From assembly GCA_002339325.1 (NCBI GenBank), contig DDKK01000031.1:1-64000 (forward strand): a stretch of DNA of 64,000 bases, in the 5' to 3' direction. Below the pieces are notes generated by a model that was not told where the DNA came from, ran no database searches, and was given only the letters and a program-made list of their open reading frames with translations. Position numbers and translations under genes: made by a program. Within the stretch, counting starts at the first letter, position 1, and each line of letters starts with the position of its first letter. This DNA comes from Nitrospiraceae bacterium UBA2600. GTDB taxonomy: Bacteria > Nitrospirota > Thermodesulfovibrionia > Thermodesulfovibrionales > Thermodesulfovibrionaceae. Shown here piece by piece: positions 17,167 to 24,707 of this stretch.

Positions 17167-17925
17167 ATGAAGCTTTATTTGAAAAAATTTCTTTATTTTC
17201 TGATAATTTCCCTACTCTCTCTGAGTTTAATCAGTTGTGGTGGCAAGAAAGAGGTAAAAAAGGAAGACTTTGACCCTGTCGTATATCTCAAAAAAGCGGA
17301 TGAACTAATCGGGAAAAAAGAGTATGAAGAAGCAAGAAAGCTTTTGTTCGAGATAAAAAATAGAGAATCTGCAAAAGAGTATGCACCTTTAGCACAGCTA
17401 AAAATCGCCGACTCCTATCTTAAAGAAGATGAGCCAGAACTTGCCATTGTAGAATATAGAAGATTTTTAGAGCTCTATCCAGAGTCAACCTATGCCCCAT
17501 ACGCCCAATATAGCATTGCAATGGCTTATTTCAGGCAGATTGAGGGAGCAGAGAGAGGTGCTGGAACAGCTCAGAAAGCACTTGAAGAATTTCTCAAACT
17601 TGAAAAACTCTATCCCCGTCATCCATATGGAGAAATCCTGCCTCTTAGAATACAAAAATGCAGAAACATAATTGCTGAAGGAGAACTCATAATAGGAAAA
17701 TTTTATTACAAAAAGGGTTCCTATAAAGCTGCTATAGGCAGGTTTGAGGGTATTGTTAAAAATTACCCAGACTTCAAAAATCTTGATGAGACTTTATATC
17801 TTCTTGTAGAGTCTTACAGAAAAATCGAAATGACAGAAATGGCAAGGCAATATCTAAAAATGCTAAAAGATAAATTTCCCGACAGCCAATTTGCTAAAAA
17901 AGTAGATGGACTTAAAATTCAATAG
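17167..17925 (+). CDS. bamD: Outer membrane assembly lipoprotein BamD
   Basis: A 252-residue lipoprotein with lipobox LISC (cysteine near residue 20) and a run of TPR helices, matching the BamD/YfiO family. BamD docks on BamA in the periplasm and is essential for outer-membrane beta-barrel insertion. Typical TPR patterns include ELAIVEYRRFLELYPES and KAAIGRFEGIVKNYPDF. GAGGTG precedes the ATG. The stop abuts the ATG of the next gene without spacing. Confidence 0.92.
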   Translation: MKLYLKKFLYFLIISLLSLSLISCGGKKEVKKEDFDPVVYLKKADELIGKKEYEEARKLLFEIKNRESAKEYAPLAQLKIADSYLKEDEPELAIVEYRRFLELYPESTYAPYAQYSIAMAYFRQIEGAERGAGTAQKALEEFLKLEKLYPRHPYGEILPLRIQKCRNIIAEGELIIGKFYYKKGSYKAAIGRFEGIVKNYPDFKNLDETLYLLVESYRKIEMTEMARQYLKMLKDKFPDSQFAKKVDGLKIQ

Positions 17926-18564
17926 ATGCAAAGCTTTTTACCAATTTTAATCAACATTAAAAATAAAAAATGCGTTGTAATAGGCGGTGGAAAAGTTGCA
18001 GAAAGAAAAATAAAAACTCTCTTAAAATATGGTGCGGATATCACTCTTATTAGTCCAGAGACTACAGAAACCCTTAAAGAGATTATTCAAAAAGGAAAAA
18101 TTAAATATATAAAAAAAAAGTATTCGAAAAAAGACTTAAGAGATGCTGTCATAGTAGTTGCTGCTACATCGGACAGTAAAGTAAACTCTCAGATTCAAAA
18201 AGATGCGAAGTTCCTTATAAACTGCGTAGAGCAAAAAGAAAGTTTCGAAGAAAGTAATAATGTAGAGTATATAGTGCCTGCAGTTTTTGAAAAGGAAAAC
18301 TTAAAGATTGCTATCTCGACAGAATTTCCTGCTTTAAGTAAAACAATTAAAAAGGAACTAAATGAAATTTATGGCAAAGAATTTGCATTATATTTAAAAT
18401 ACCTCAAAAAAATTCGAAAAGTCTTAAAAGAAAAAATAAGGGACAGTAAGGAAAGGCAAAGACTTTTCAGAAAAATTGCTTCGAATAAAATTGTGTCAAT
18501 TTTGAGACAATGCGGTTTCAAAAAAGCAAAAGAGGAGATAGACAGAATAATTCGTGAAACATAA
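17926..18564 (+). CDS. Precorrin-2 dehydrogenase / sirohydrochlorin ferrochelatase-like (CysG N-domain, Met8 type)
   Basis: A 212-residue protein equivalent to the NAD-dependent N-terminal half of CysG. The Rossmann motif VVIGGGKVAERKIKTLLKYGA is at residues 17-37, and SPETTE and VAATSD follow at the usual distance. It oxidises precorrin-2 to sirohydrochlorin and may insert iron, giving siroheme for sulfite or nitrite reductases. The last 60 residues are unusually Lys-rich. It is embedded in an envelope operon without other siroheme genes. Confidence 0.9.
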   Translation: MQSFLPILINIKNKKCVVIGGGKVAERKIKTLLKYGADITLISPETTETLKEIIQKGKIKYIKKKYSKKDLRDAVIVVAATSDSKVNSQIQKDAKFLINCVEQKESFEESNNVEYIVPAVFEKENLKIAISTEFPALSKTIKKELNEIYGKEFALYLKYLKKIRKVLKEKIRDSKERQRLFRKIASNKIVSILRQCGFKKAKEEIDRIIRET

Positions 18565-19504
18565 GGTTGTTGTAATAGGTGCAGGATATTTTGGAGAAAG
18601 GCACATAAAAGCCCTATCTCAAATAGAAGAGGTAAATATAATTGGTATTGCCGAAAAAGATACCGAAAGAGGCAGGGCAATTGCAGAGAGCTTTAACATA
18701 AAACATGCAGAGGATTTCAGAGAATTTTTAGAGGAAGCAACAACTTTCTTTATTGTAACACCCACAAAAACTCACTTTGAAATTACAATGGAACTTATAC
18801 AAGCAGGAAAAAATATTTTCATAGAAAAACCTATCACGGAAAATCCAATACAGGCAAAAATATTAATTGATGAGGCTATTAAAAGAGGTATAATTTTTCA
18901 GATAGGCTTAATTGAGAGATTTAATCCTGTCATTGAAACTTTATTTGGTTTACTTAAAAATCCCAAATTTATAGTTGCCAGAAGAGTCTCACCCTTTTTA
19001 GGAAGAGCCACTGATACCCATGTAACCTTTGACCTCATGATACATGACTTAGATTTGATTTTCTATTTATTAAAAGAAACTAATGAAACTCCAGAAGTAA
19101 AGGAAATAAAATCATTCAATAATAGTATTGTTACAGATAAAATTGACTTTTCCCAAGTCTGGATTGACTTTTCAATAAAAGAAAAAACTATAGGGACTAA
19201 TCTTACAGCAAGTCGGGTAGCAAATGGTTTTGAAAGGAGATTATCAATAATGGATGAAGATAGTGCTTTATATGCAGATTTAATAGGAAAAACTATAGTA
19301 AAAATTGACCAAAAAGGAAATTCCATAGAAATAGCCGTAAAAAATAAAGAAAAGCAGCCTCTTCAGGAAGAAATAAAAGACTTTCTTCAGTCTATTAAAG
19401 AACAAAGACTTTCATACATAGCTCCAAAGCCTGATGAGATAGTCAGAACAATAGAAATAATAAACAAAATAAACGGAGGAAAAATTGATGAAGCCATTCA
19501 TTGA
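18554..19504 (+). CDS. Gfo/Idh/MocA oxidoreductase, GnnA-like UDP-GlcNAc 3-dehydrogenase candidate
   Basis: A 316-residue NAD(P)-dependent oxidoreductase with GTG start, overlapping the previous gene by 11 bases. The Rossmann motif is GAGYFGERH (residues 9-17), the catalytic lysine is in FIEKPIT near residue 94, and HDLDL lies near residue 165. It is directly followed by a DegT/DnrJ aminotransferase, lpxB and waaA. In Acidithiobacillus and Leptospira a dehydrogenase-aminotransferase pair (GnnA-GnnB) beside lpx genes converts UDP-GlcNAc to its 3-amino form. The order here strongly suggests that role, but the specificity is inferred from context. Confidence 0.8.
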   Translation: MKHKVVVIGAGYFGERHIKALSQIEEVNIIGIAEKDTERGRAIAESFNIKHAEDFREFLEEATTFFIVTPTKTHFEITMELIQAGKNIFIEKPITENPIQAKILIDEAIKRGIIFQIGLIERFNPVIETLFGLLKNPKFIVARRVSPFLGRATDTHVTFDLMIHDLDLIFYLLKETNETPEVKEIKSFNNSIVTDKIDFSQVWIDFSIKEKTIGTNLTASRVANGFERRLSIMDEDSALYADLIGKTIVKIDQKGNSIEIAVKNKEKQPLQEEIKDFLQSIKEQRLSYIAPKPDEIVRTIEIINKINGGKIDEAIH

Positions 19505-20594
19505 CCTGAAAGCCCAGTATTTAAACATAAAAGATGAAATACTGGAAATAATAAATGAGATTCTTGAAAGCTCTCATTACATACTGGGAGAAAATGTGAG
19601 AAAATTCGAAGATGAAGTAAAATCTTACTTAGGAGTAAAAGAAGCTATTGGAGTTGCCTCTGGAACAGACGCTCTCCATCTTGCCTTAAAAGCATTAGAT
19701 ATTGGAAAAGGAGATGAAGTCATAACCACGCCTTTCACTTTTTTTGCCACAGTAGAGGCAATAACTTATGTGGGAGCTAAGCCTGTTTTTGTTGACATAG
19801 ACAGTAGAACTTATAACATAAACGCCGATAAAATTGAAGAGAAAATTACGCCTCGCACAAAAGCCATAATTCCGGTTCATATTTTTGGTTGTCCTGCAAA
19901 TATGGAAAAAATAATTGAGCTGGCAAGTAAATACGGATTAAAAATAATTGAAGATGCTGCGCAAGCTTTTGGGGCTAAAATAGGAGACAAAAAAGTTGGT
20001 TCTATAGGAGATATAGGTTGTTTCAGTTTTTATCCAAGCAAAAATCTCGGTTGCTTTGGTGATGGAGGCATGGTTGTAACCAATAATGATGAGCTGGCTG
20101 AAAAAATTAGAATTTTAAGAAATCATGGTTCTCCCGGAAGATATATTCATAATACTGTAGGATTAAACTCACGGCTTGATGAAATTCAGGCAGGAATTTT
20201 AAGGGTAAAAATTAAATACATTGACCAGTATAATGAACTTAGAAGAAAAAAAGCTGCCGTATACACGAAATACTTAAGTGATGCAGTAATAACGCCTGAT
20301 GAGCCCACAAACGTCTATCATGTCTTCCATCTCTACAGCATCCGTTCAGACAGACGAGAGAAAATAATGAAAACCTTACAAAAACATGGAATTCCATCGG
20401 TCGTATACTATCCAATTCCTATGCATCTTCAAGGAGCATTAAAGGCTCTTTCCTACAAAGAAGGAGATTTTCCAGTTGCTGAGAAAATCTCAAAAGAGAT
20501 TTTTTCGCTTCCCCTGTATCCTGAATTAGCCGAAGAGGAAATTTTTCAAATCTCTCAGATAATTCTAAGATGCCTTCAGGAAAACTACTTATAA
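19488..20594 (+). CDS. DegT/DnrJ/EryC1 aminotransferase, GnnB-like candidate
   Basis: A 368-residue PLP-dependent sugar aminotransferase. The PLP lysine sits in SFYPSKNLGCFGDGG near residue 186; ASGTDAL and EDAAQAFGA complete the cofactor site. It would transaminate the 3-keto sugar produced by the preceding gene to UDP-GlcNAc3N, allowing lipid A with an amide at position 3. The ATG at 19488 is preferred over the TTG one codon upstream, since GGAGG is better spaced. It overlaps GnnA-like by 17 bases and lpxB by 25. The general family is certain; the substrate is inferred. Confidence 0.83.
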   Translation: MKPFIDLKAQYLNIKDEILEIINEILESSHYILGENVRKFEDEVKSYLGVKEAIGVASGTDALHLALKALDIGKGDEVITTPFTFFATVEAITYVGAKPVFVDIDSRTYNINADKIEEKITPRTKAIIPVHIFGCPANMEKIIELASKYGLKIIEDAAQAFGAKIGDKKVGSIGDIGCFSFYPSKNLGCFGDGGMVVTNNDELAEKIRILRNHGSPGRYIHNTVGLNSRLDEIQAGILRVKIKYIDQYNELRRKKAAVYTKYLSDAVITPDEPTNVYHVFHLYSIRSDRREKIMKTLQKHGIPSVVYYPIPMHLQGALKALSYKEGDFPVAEKISKEIFSLPLYPELAEEEIFQISQIILRCLQENYL

Positions 20595-21730
20595 TAGCAG
20601 GCGAATCCTCAGGAGAACTATACGGCTCTCTTCTTGCCCGTCAACTTAAGAGAGATTTCCAACTATTCGGAATCGGTGGCAAACACATGAAGGAGGCAGG
20701 GGTTGAACTTATTGGCGATATAACACACGCCTTCGGAATTTTTGAGGTATTATCCCACTTAGGAAAAATAAAAGCTAACATGAAGGTGGCTGAGGGATTT
20801 TTAAGAAAAGTCGATGGTGTTGTTTTAATAGACTTTCCTGACTTTAATCTAAAACTTGCAGCCAAAGCAAAGGCTTTAGGTAAAAAAGTTCTCTATTATG
20901 TAAGTCCTCAGATATGGGCATGGAGAAAAGGAAGAATTAGACTGATAAAAAAATTTGTAGACCAGATGGCAGTAATACTGCCCTTTGAGGAAACAATCTA
21001 CAGGGAAGCACAAATCCCTGTAAAATATGTTGGACATCCAATGTATGAATTATTGCATGAGGAGCTTGGAAACAGGGGAGTATTCTTCAGAGGCTTTATT
21101 GGTGATGAGGATAAGAAGATACTCAGAGAACGATTCGGAATAGAGAGAGAAGTCGTATTAACTTTAATGCCTGGTAGCAGACCCTCAGAAATAAAGAGAA
21201 ATATGCCCTTCATGTTTAAATTGATTAACCAATTCGACAGAGAGAGGATACACTTTATAATACCAAAAGCCCCTAATATTGAATTCAGCGATGAAGAAAA
21301 GAGTAAATTTAAAGAGCATGAGAATATAACAATACTAAATGAACAAGCCTTTACAGCTCTTGCAATGAGTGATGCTGCTGTAATAACATCGGGCACTTCA
21401 ACTCTTCAGGCAGCGCTTTTACAAATTCCAATGATTGTAATATACAGAGTAAATCCTCTTTCATATGTAATTGGTAAAATTCTCATCAAAGGAGTAAAAC
21501 ACATATCCCTTCCAAATGTTATAGCAGACTTCATGAATGAAGGTGACAGGAGATTACCAGAGTTCATACAAAAGCTTGATGTCTATGAAATAGCCGAAGA
21601 AATAAACAAACTACTATATGACAGTTATGAGAGAATGCAAATAATCAGTTTTCTTAAAAGTATAAGCAGATATTTCCATGGAAAAGAGGCATCAAAGGAA
21701 GTTTACAGTCTATGCAAACAGCTTTTTTAG
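20570..21730 (+). CDS. lpxB: Lipid-A-disaccharide synthase
   Basis: LpxB joins UDP-2,3-diacylglucosamine and lipid X at the inner membrane to form the lipid A disaccharide. The 386-residue protein begins LLIIAGESSGELYGS and has YYVSPQIWAWRKGRI near residue 105, MPGSRPSEIKRNMP near residue 200, and SGTSTLQAAL near residue 275, all typical for the GT19 family. It overlaps both neighbours by about 20 bases. Other lpx genes are not in the window. Confidence 0.97.
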   Translation: MPSGKLLIIAGESSGELYGSLLARQLKRDFQLFGIGGKHMKEAGVELIGDITHAFGIFEVLSHLGKIKANMKVAEGFLRKVDGVVLIDFPDFNLKLAAKAKALGKKVLYYVSPQIWAWRKGRIRLIKKFVDQMAVILPFEETIYREAQIPVKYVGHPMYELLHEELGNRGVFFRGFIGDEDKKILRERFGIEREVVLTLMPGSRPSEIKRNMPFMFKLINQFDRERIHFIIPKAPNIEFSDEEKSKFKEHENITILNEQAFTALAMSDAAVITSGTSTLQAALLQIPMIVIYRVNPLSYVIGKILIKGVKHISLPNVIADFMNEGDRRLPEFIQKLDVYEIAEEINKLLYDSYERMQIISFLKSISRYFHGKEASKEVYSLCKQLF

Positions 21731-22983
21731 TGATATACACATTGCTATATTTGATTGGTTTGATTTTTTTGTTTCCTTTTGAATACTTTAAAAGACCTCC
21801 TAATATACGGAAACGCTGGTTATTAGAAAAAATGGGCTTTTTTGCAAAATCTTCTTCATATTCAAATACTGACAGTAAACCTAAGATATGGATTCATGCT
21901 GTATCTGTAGGAGAGGTATTGGCTATATCAAGCTTTGTAAAAGCCTTATCAAAAGACTACGAAATTATAATTAGCACCATAACAGATACGGGACAGAGAG
22001 TAGCTTTTGAAAGGTTTAAGAATTATCCTGTAAAAATAATATATCTTCCCTTTGACACTCCTTGTGCAATCAGAAGAACGATTAATTTTTTTAAACCAAA
22101 GGCTTTAATTTTGGTAGAAACAGAATTATGGCCTAATTTGATATTTTTCTCCTCTAAGAAATTCCCTGTTTTTATTGTAAATGGTAGATTAAGTGAAAAA
22201 TCCTATAAAGGCTATAAGAAATTAAAAATTTTCATAAAACCTCTTTTAAGAAAAATTCACAGCATTTATGTTCAAGAAGAAACTTATAAAGATAGATTTA
22301 TAAATCTCGGGGCAGAAAAGGAAAGGATTTACACTACTGGTAATATGAAATTTGATATCGAAATAAAAGAGATAACTTTTGAATGGGAAAATTCTATTCC
22401 AAAACCTATAATTCTTGCTGGAAGTACCCATGAACCTGAAGAAGAGATTATTACAGATATTTTTATTAAACTAAACATTAATGGAACTTTGATTATTACG
22501 CCAAGACATCCTGAGAGATTTGAGAGAGTTGAAAATGTAATAAAAAATAAGATAACTCTATCACAAAGAGAAATTTATTTCTCAAAATTAAGTGAAATAA
22601 AAACATCCCTCAACATTAAACCTTCAACCATGATTTTGCTTGTTGACCGGATGGGAATCTTAAGTTCTCTGTATAGAATGTGCGACATTGCAATAATTGG
22701 AGGAAGTTTTATTCCTCACGGTGGACAAAATCCACTGGAGCCTGCTTACTGGAAAAAGTCTTTCATATGCGGACCTCATATGAATAATTTCCCTTTTATT
22801 GAGGAGTTCATAAAAGAGCAGGCCTGCATAATGACTGAAAAGGAACTTCTTGATAAACGAATTCTTGAATTAATTAACAACAACTCTCTTAGAAATTCGA
22901 TTGGGTTAAAAGCCTATGAAATTTTCAAAAAGAAGTCTGGTGCTACCGAAAGAACTCTAAACCACTTAAAAGCTATCCTTTAG
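21712..22983 (+). CDS. waaA: 3-deoxy-D-manno-octulosonic acid (Kdo) transferase
   Basis: WaaA/KdtA adds Kdo to the lipid A precursor. The 423-residue protein has an N-terminal membrane anchor and the GT30 signatures IHAVSVGEVLA near residue 62, LPFDTP near residue 110, VETELWPNL near residue 133, and GGSFIPHGGQNPLEPA near residue 328. It ends the envelope operon and its last 11 bases overlap the convergent K+ channel gene. Mono- or bifunctionality cannot be judged. Confidence 0.96.
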   Translation: MQTAFLVIYTLLYLIGLIFLFPFEYFKRPPNIRKRWLLEKMGFFAKSSSYSNTDSKPKIWIHAVSVGEVLAISSFVKALSKDYEIIISTITDTGQRVAFERFKNYPVKIIYLPFDTPCAIRRTINFFKPKALILVETELWPNLIFFSSKKFPVFIVNGRLSEKSYKGYKKLKIFIKPLLRKIHSIYVQEETYKDRFINLGAEKERIYTTGNMKFDIEIKEITFEWENSIPKPIILAGSTHEPEEEIITDIFIKLNINGTLIITPRHPERFERVENVIKNKITLSQREIYFSKLSEIKTSLNIKPSTMILLVDRMGILSSLYRMCDIAIIGGSFIPHGGQNPLEPAYWKKSFICGPHMNNFPFIEEFIKEQACIMTEKELLDKRILELINNNSLRNSIGLKAYEIFKKKSGATERTLNHLKAIL

Positions 22984-23557
22984 CAAGTTTTTCTAATTTA
23001 TTCAGATTGTCTACTTGTCCGAGCACTATCAAAATATCTCCCTCTTTAATTATTGTTTGGGAAGTCGGATTAAACTTCATTCTTCCATCATTTCTCTTAA
23101 TACCAATAACTATGATGCCTAAATCTTTTCCTAAGCCACTCTGAGCTATGGTCTTATCAACAAGAGGAGATTTACCTGAAATCTCTATCTCCTCAATCTG
23201 AATCTCCACATGCTCTGCCCTTGTAGCAAATTCAAGAAAATCAACAACTGTTGGTCTTAGAACAGTATGAGCAATTCTAAGTCCGCCTATAAAGTATGGA
23301 GAAACCACTCTGTCAGCACCAGCTCTCTTTAGCTTATGTTCAGCCTCTCTGTCAACAGCTCTTGCAACTATAAAGAGATTTTTATTTAATTCTCTCGCAC
23401 TTAATACAACATACAGATTTTCTGCATCAGAAGGTAGAACAGTGATAAGTCCTTTTGCTTTCTCTATGCCTGCGGCCTTTAAAACCTCATCGTGTGTTGC
23501 ATCTCCTTCGATATAGATAATCTCTTCATTTTCAGGTAAATTCTTTGTTTTTTTCAA
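22973..23557 (-). CDS. K+ channel, C-terminal RCK (TrkA-N/TrkA-C) part, frameshifted from its N-terminal half
   Basis: This frame continues the RCK domain: EGDATHDEVLKAAGIEKAKG, the NAD-binding second half, and a TrkA-C domain (EIEISGKSPLVDKTIAQSGL to the end). It lacks the beginning of the Rossmann fold, which is encoded in the overlapping frame upstream. The two frames meet at a run of seven A on the coding strand (23554-23548). Reading six A would join them into one protein of about 340 residues. A TTG at 23557 could in theory start it but has no ribosome site. It is either a real mutation, a slippage-dependent gene, or a sequencing error. Confidence 0.8.
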   Translation of the reverse strand: MKKTKNLPENEEIIYIEGDATHDEVLKAAGIEKAKGLITVLPSDAENLYVVLSARELNKNLFIVARAVDREAEHKLKRAGADRVVSPYFIGGLRIAHTVLRPTVVDFLEFATRAEHVEIQIEEIEISGKSPLVDKTIAQSGLGKDLGIIVIGIKRNDGRMKFNPTSQTIIKEGDILIVLGQVDNLNKLEKLAKG

Positions 23558-23993
23558 TAATTACGATAGGAATACTATTAGCTTGGAGTTCTCTTACAAT
23601 TATGCTTCCCATTCTACCATAACCGCAAATAACATAATGCTCTGATATGGAGTCAATTTTTTTCCTCATTTTTCGCTTTTTAAAAACCTCCTTTATCTCT
23701 CCTTCTATTAAAATTTTCGCACCTACCGTAAGAGTGTATGTGAAAACACCGAATCCTGTAAGTATAAGAATTATAGTAAAAATTTTACCCTTCTCGTCTA
23801 AATCTTTAACCTCTTTAAAACCAACTGTAGCGAGAGTAATTACTGTCATATAAAGTGCATCAAGAAACCGCATATCTTCAATAATCATATATCCAAATGT
23901 GCCAAAAAGGAGGATACTCACAAGAAGAATGGACACAAAAACAAACTTTCTGTGAATAAGATTAACAATCGCTACATAAATTACAGGCAACAT
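23532..23993 (-). CDS. K+ channel, N-terminal pore and start of RCK domain, ends at a frameshift
   Basis: The 153-residue frame encodes two membrane helices (about residues 16-38 and 68-90) flanking the K+ filter TLATVGF. The start of a regulatory Rossmann fold follows (HYVICGYGRMGSIIVREL, then VIIEKNKE). It stops at TGA just after an A7 run, where the next frame carries the rest of the domain. Homologous MthK/GsuK-type channels are one continuous chain, so this frame alone would give a pore without its gating ring. It is divergent from the HhH protein gene. Confidence 0.8.
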   Translation of the reverse strand: MLPVIYVAIVNLIHRKFVFVSILLVSILLFGTFGYMIIEDMRFLDALYMTVITLATVGFKEVKDLDEKGKIFTIILILTGFGVFTYTLTVGAKILIEGEIKEVFKKRKMRKKIDSISEHYVICGYGRMGSIIVRELQANSIPIVIIEKNKEFT

Positions 23994-24034
23994 AGGCTGA
24001 AATAAATTATAGCATAATGAATAATCATTAGAGT

Positions 24035-24040
24035 TATACT
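24035..24040 (+). promoter_or_regulatory. -10 box upstream of the HhH protein
   Basis: TATACT ends 13 bases before the ATG at 24054, with GGAG in between as a Shine-Dalgarno. No convincing -35 is visible. Confidence 0.4.
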
Positions 24041-24053
24041 ATTTGGAGTAAAC

Positions 24054-24707
24054 ATGCTGGAACTAATCAAATCCTATATTAGCGATTATGATGCCCTTAA
24101 GGAAATTGCTGAAAGATGCCTTACTACTGAAAGGTGGAATGGCAATGTTCCCCTGATCTTACTTGATGCAGCAATTACATCTGTTGGAGTGAATTATTTT
24201 CAAGTAGTTGTTCCAAAGGTAAGAGAGTTTGAAAAAGAGTTTATAAAAACCGGAAAAGTCAATTCTCTGTCAAACTTAGCCAATTTTAACTATGAAGAAG
24301 CCTTTCATATATGGAAAAACAGGCGTTCATGGCAGGTTGCGAAGGAAATTGCTAAGTATCTGTCAACTCTATCGAACAACGATAAAGAAGCCTTAAGAAC
24401 GTGGGCTAAAAGCTCATCTCTTTCAAACTGGAAATCCGACCCTATTGGAAAAATAAAGGGAGTTGGGTTGATAACCTATCAATACTTAAGAATGATGGGA
24501 GGCATTGACACAGTCATGCCCGATAAAATTGTAAAGAGAGTCATAAACGAAATCCTCATAAAAGCAGGCGAAAAACCTTTATATGATGATATAGCGTTCA
24601 TTCATAAAGTTGAAACCCTTGCTAAACAGACAGGTTACCGTGAGGTAGAGCTATGCTTTATGACTTGGTTTAAAGATAATCCAGAAAGAATCTCAGAAAT
24701 GCCTTAA
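24054..24707 (+). CDS. Uncharacterised protein with a helix-hairpin-helix (DNA-glycosylase-like) motif
   Basis: I do not recognise a named family. The 217-residue soluble protein contains near residues 139-165 the pattern IKGVGLITYQYLRMMGGIDTVMPDKIVKRVI. It resembles the HhH segment and following catalytic-Asp region (GVG, then PxD) of the HhH-GPD DNA glycosylase superfamily. The N-terminal part has no obvious motif and there is no iron-sulfur cysteine loop. A DNA-binding or base-excision role is a reasonable guess only. Its TAA interlocks with the hypF stop codon on the other strand. Confidence 0.55.
   Translation: MLELIKSYISDYDALKEIAERCLTTERWNGNVPLILLDAAITSVGVNYFQVVVPKVREFEKEFIKTGKVNSLSNLANFNYEEAFHIWKNRRSWQVAKEIAKYLSTLSNNDKEALRTWAKSSSLSNWKSDPIGKIKGVGLITYQYLRMMGGIDTVMPDKIVKRVINEILIKAGEKPLYDDIAFIHKVETLAKQTGYREVELCFMTWFKDNPERISEMP

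Noticed and set aside
23547..23553. Canonical -1 frameshift heptamer A AAA AAC at the K+ channel frame break
   Set aside because: It is in the correct phase for a -1 slip, but the RCK frame lies at +1 (equivalently -2), so a -1 shift would not join the two parts. No downstream stem-loop was seen.
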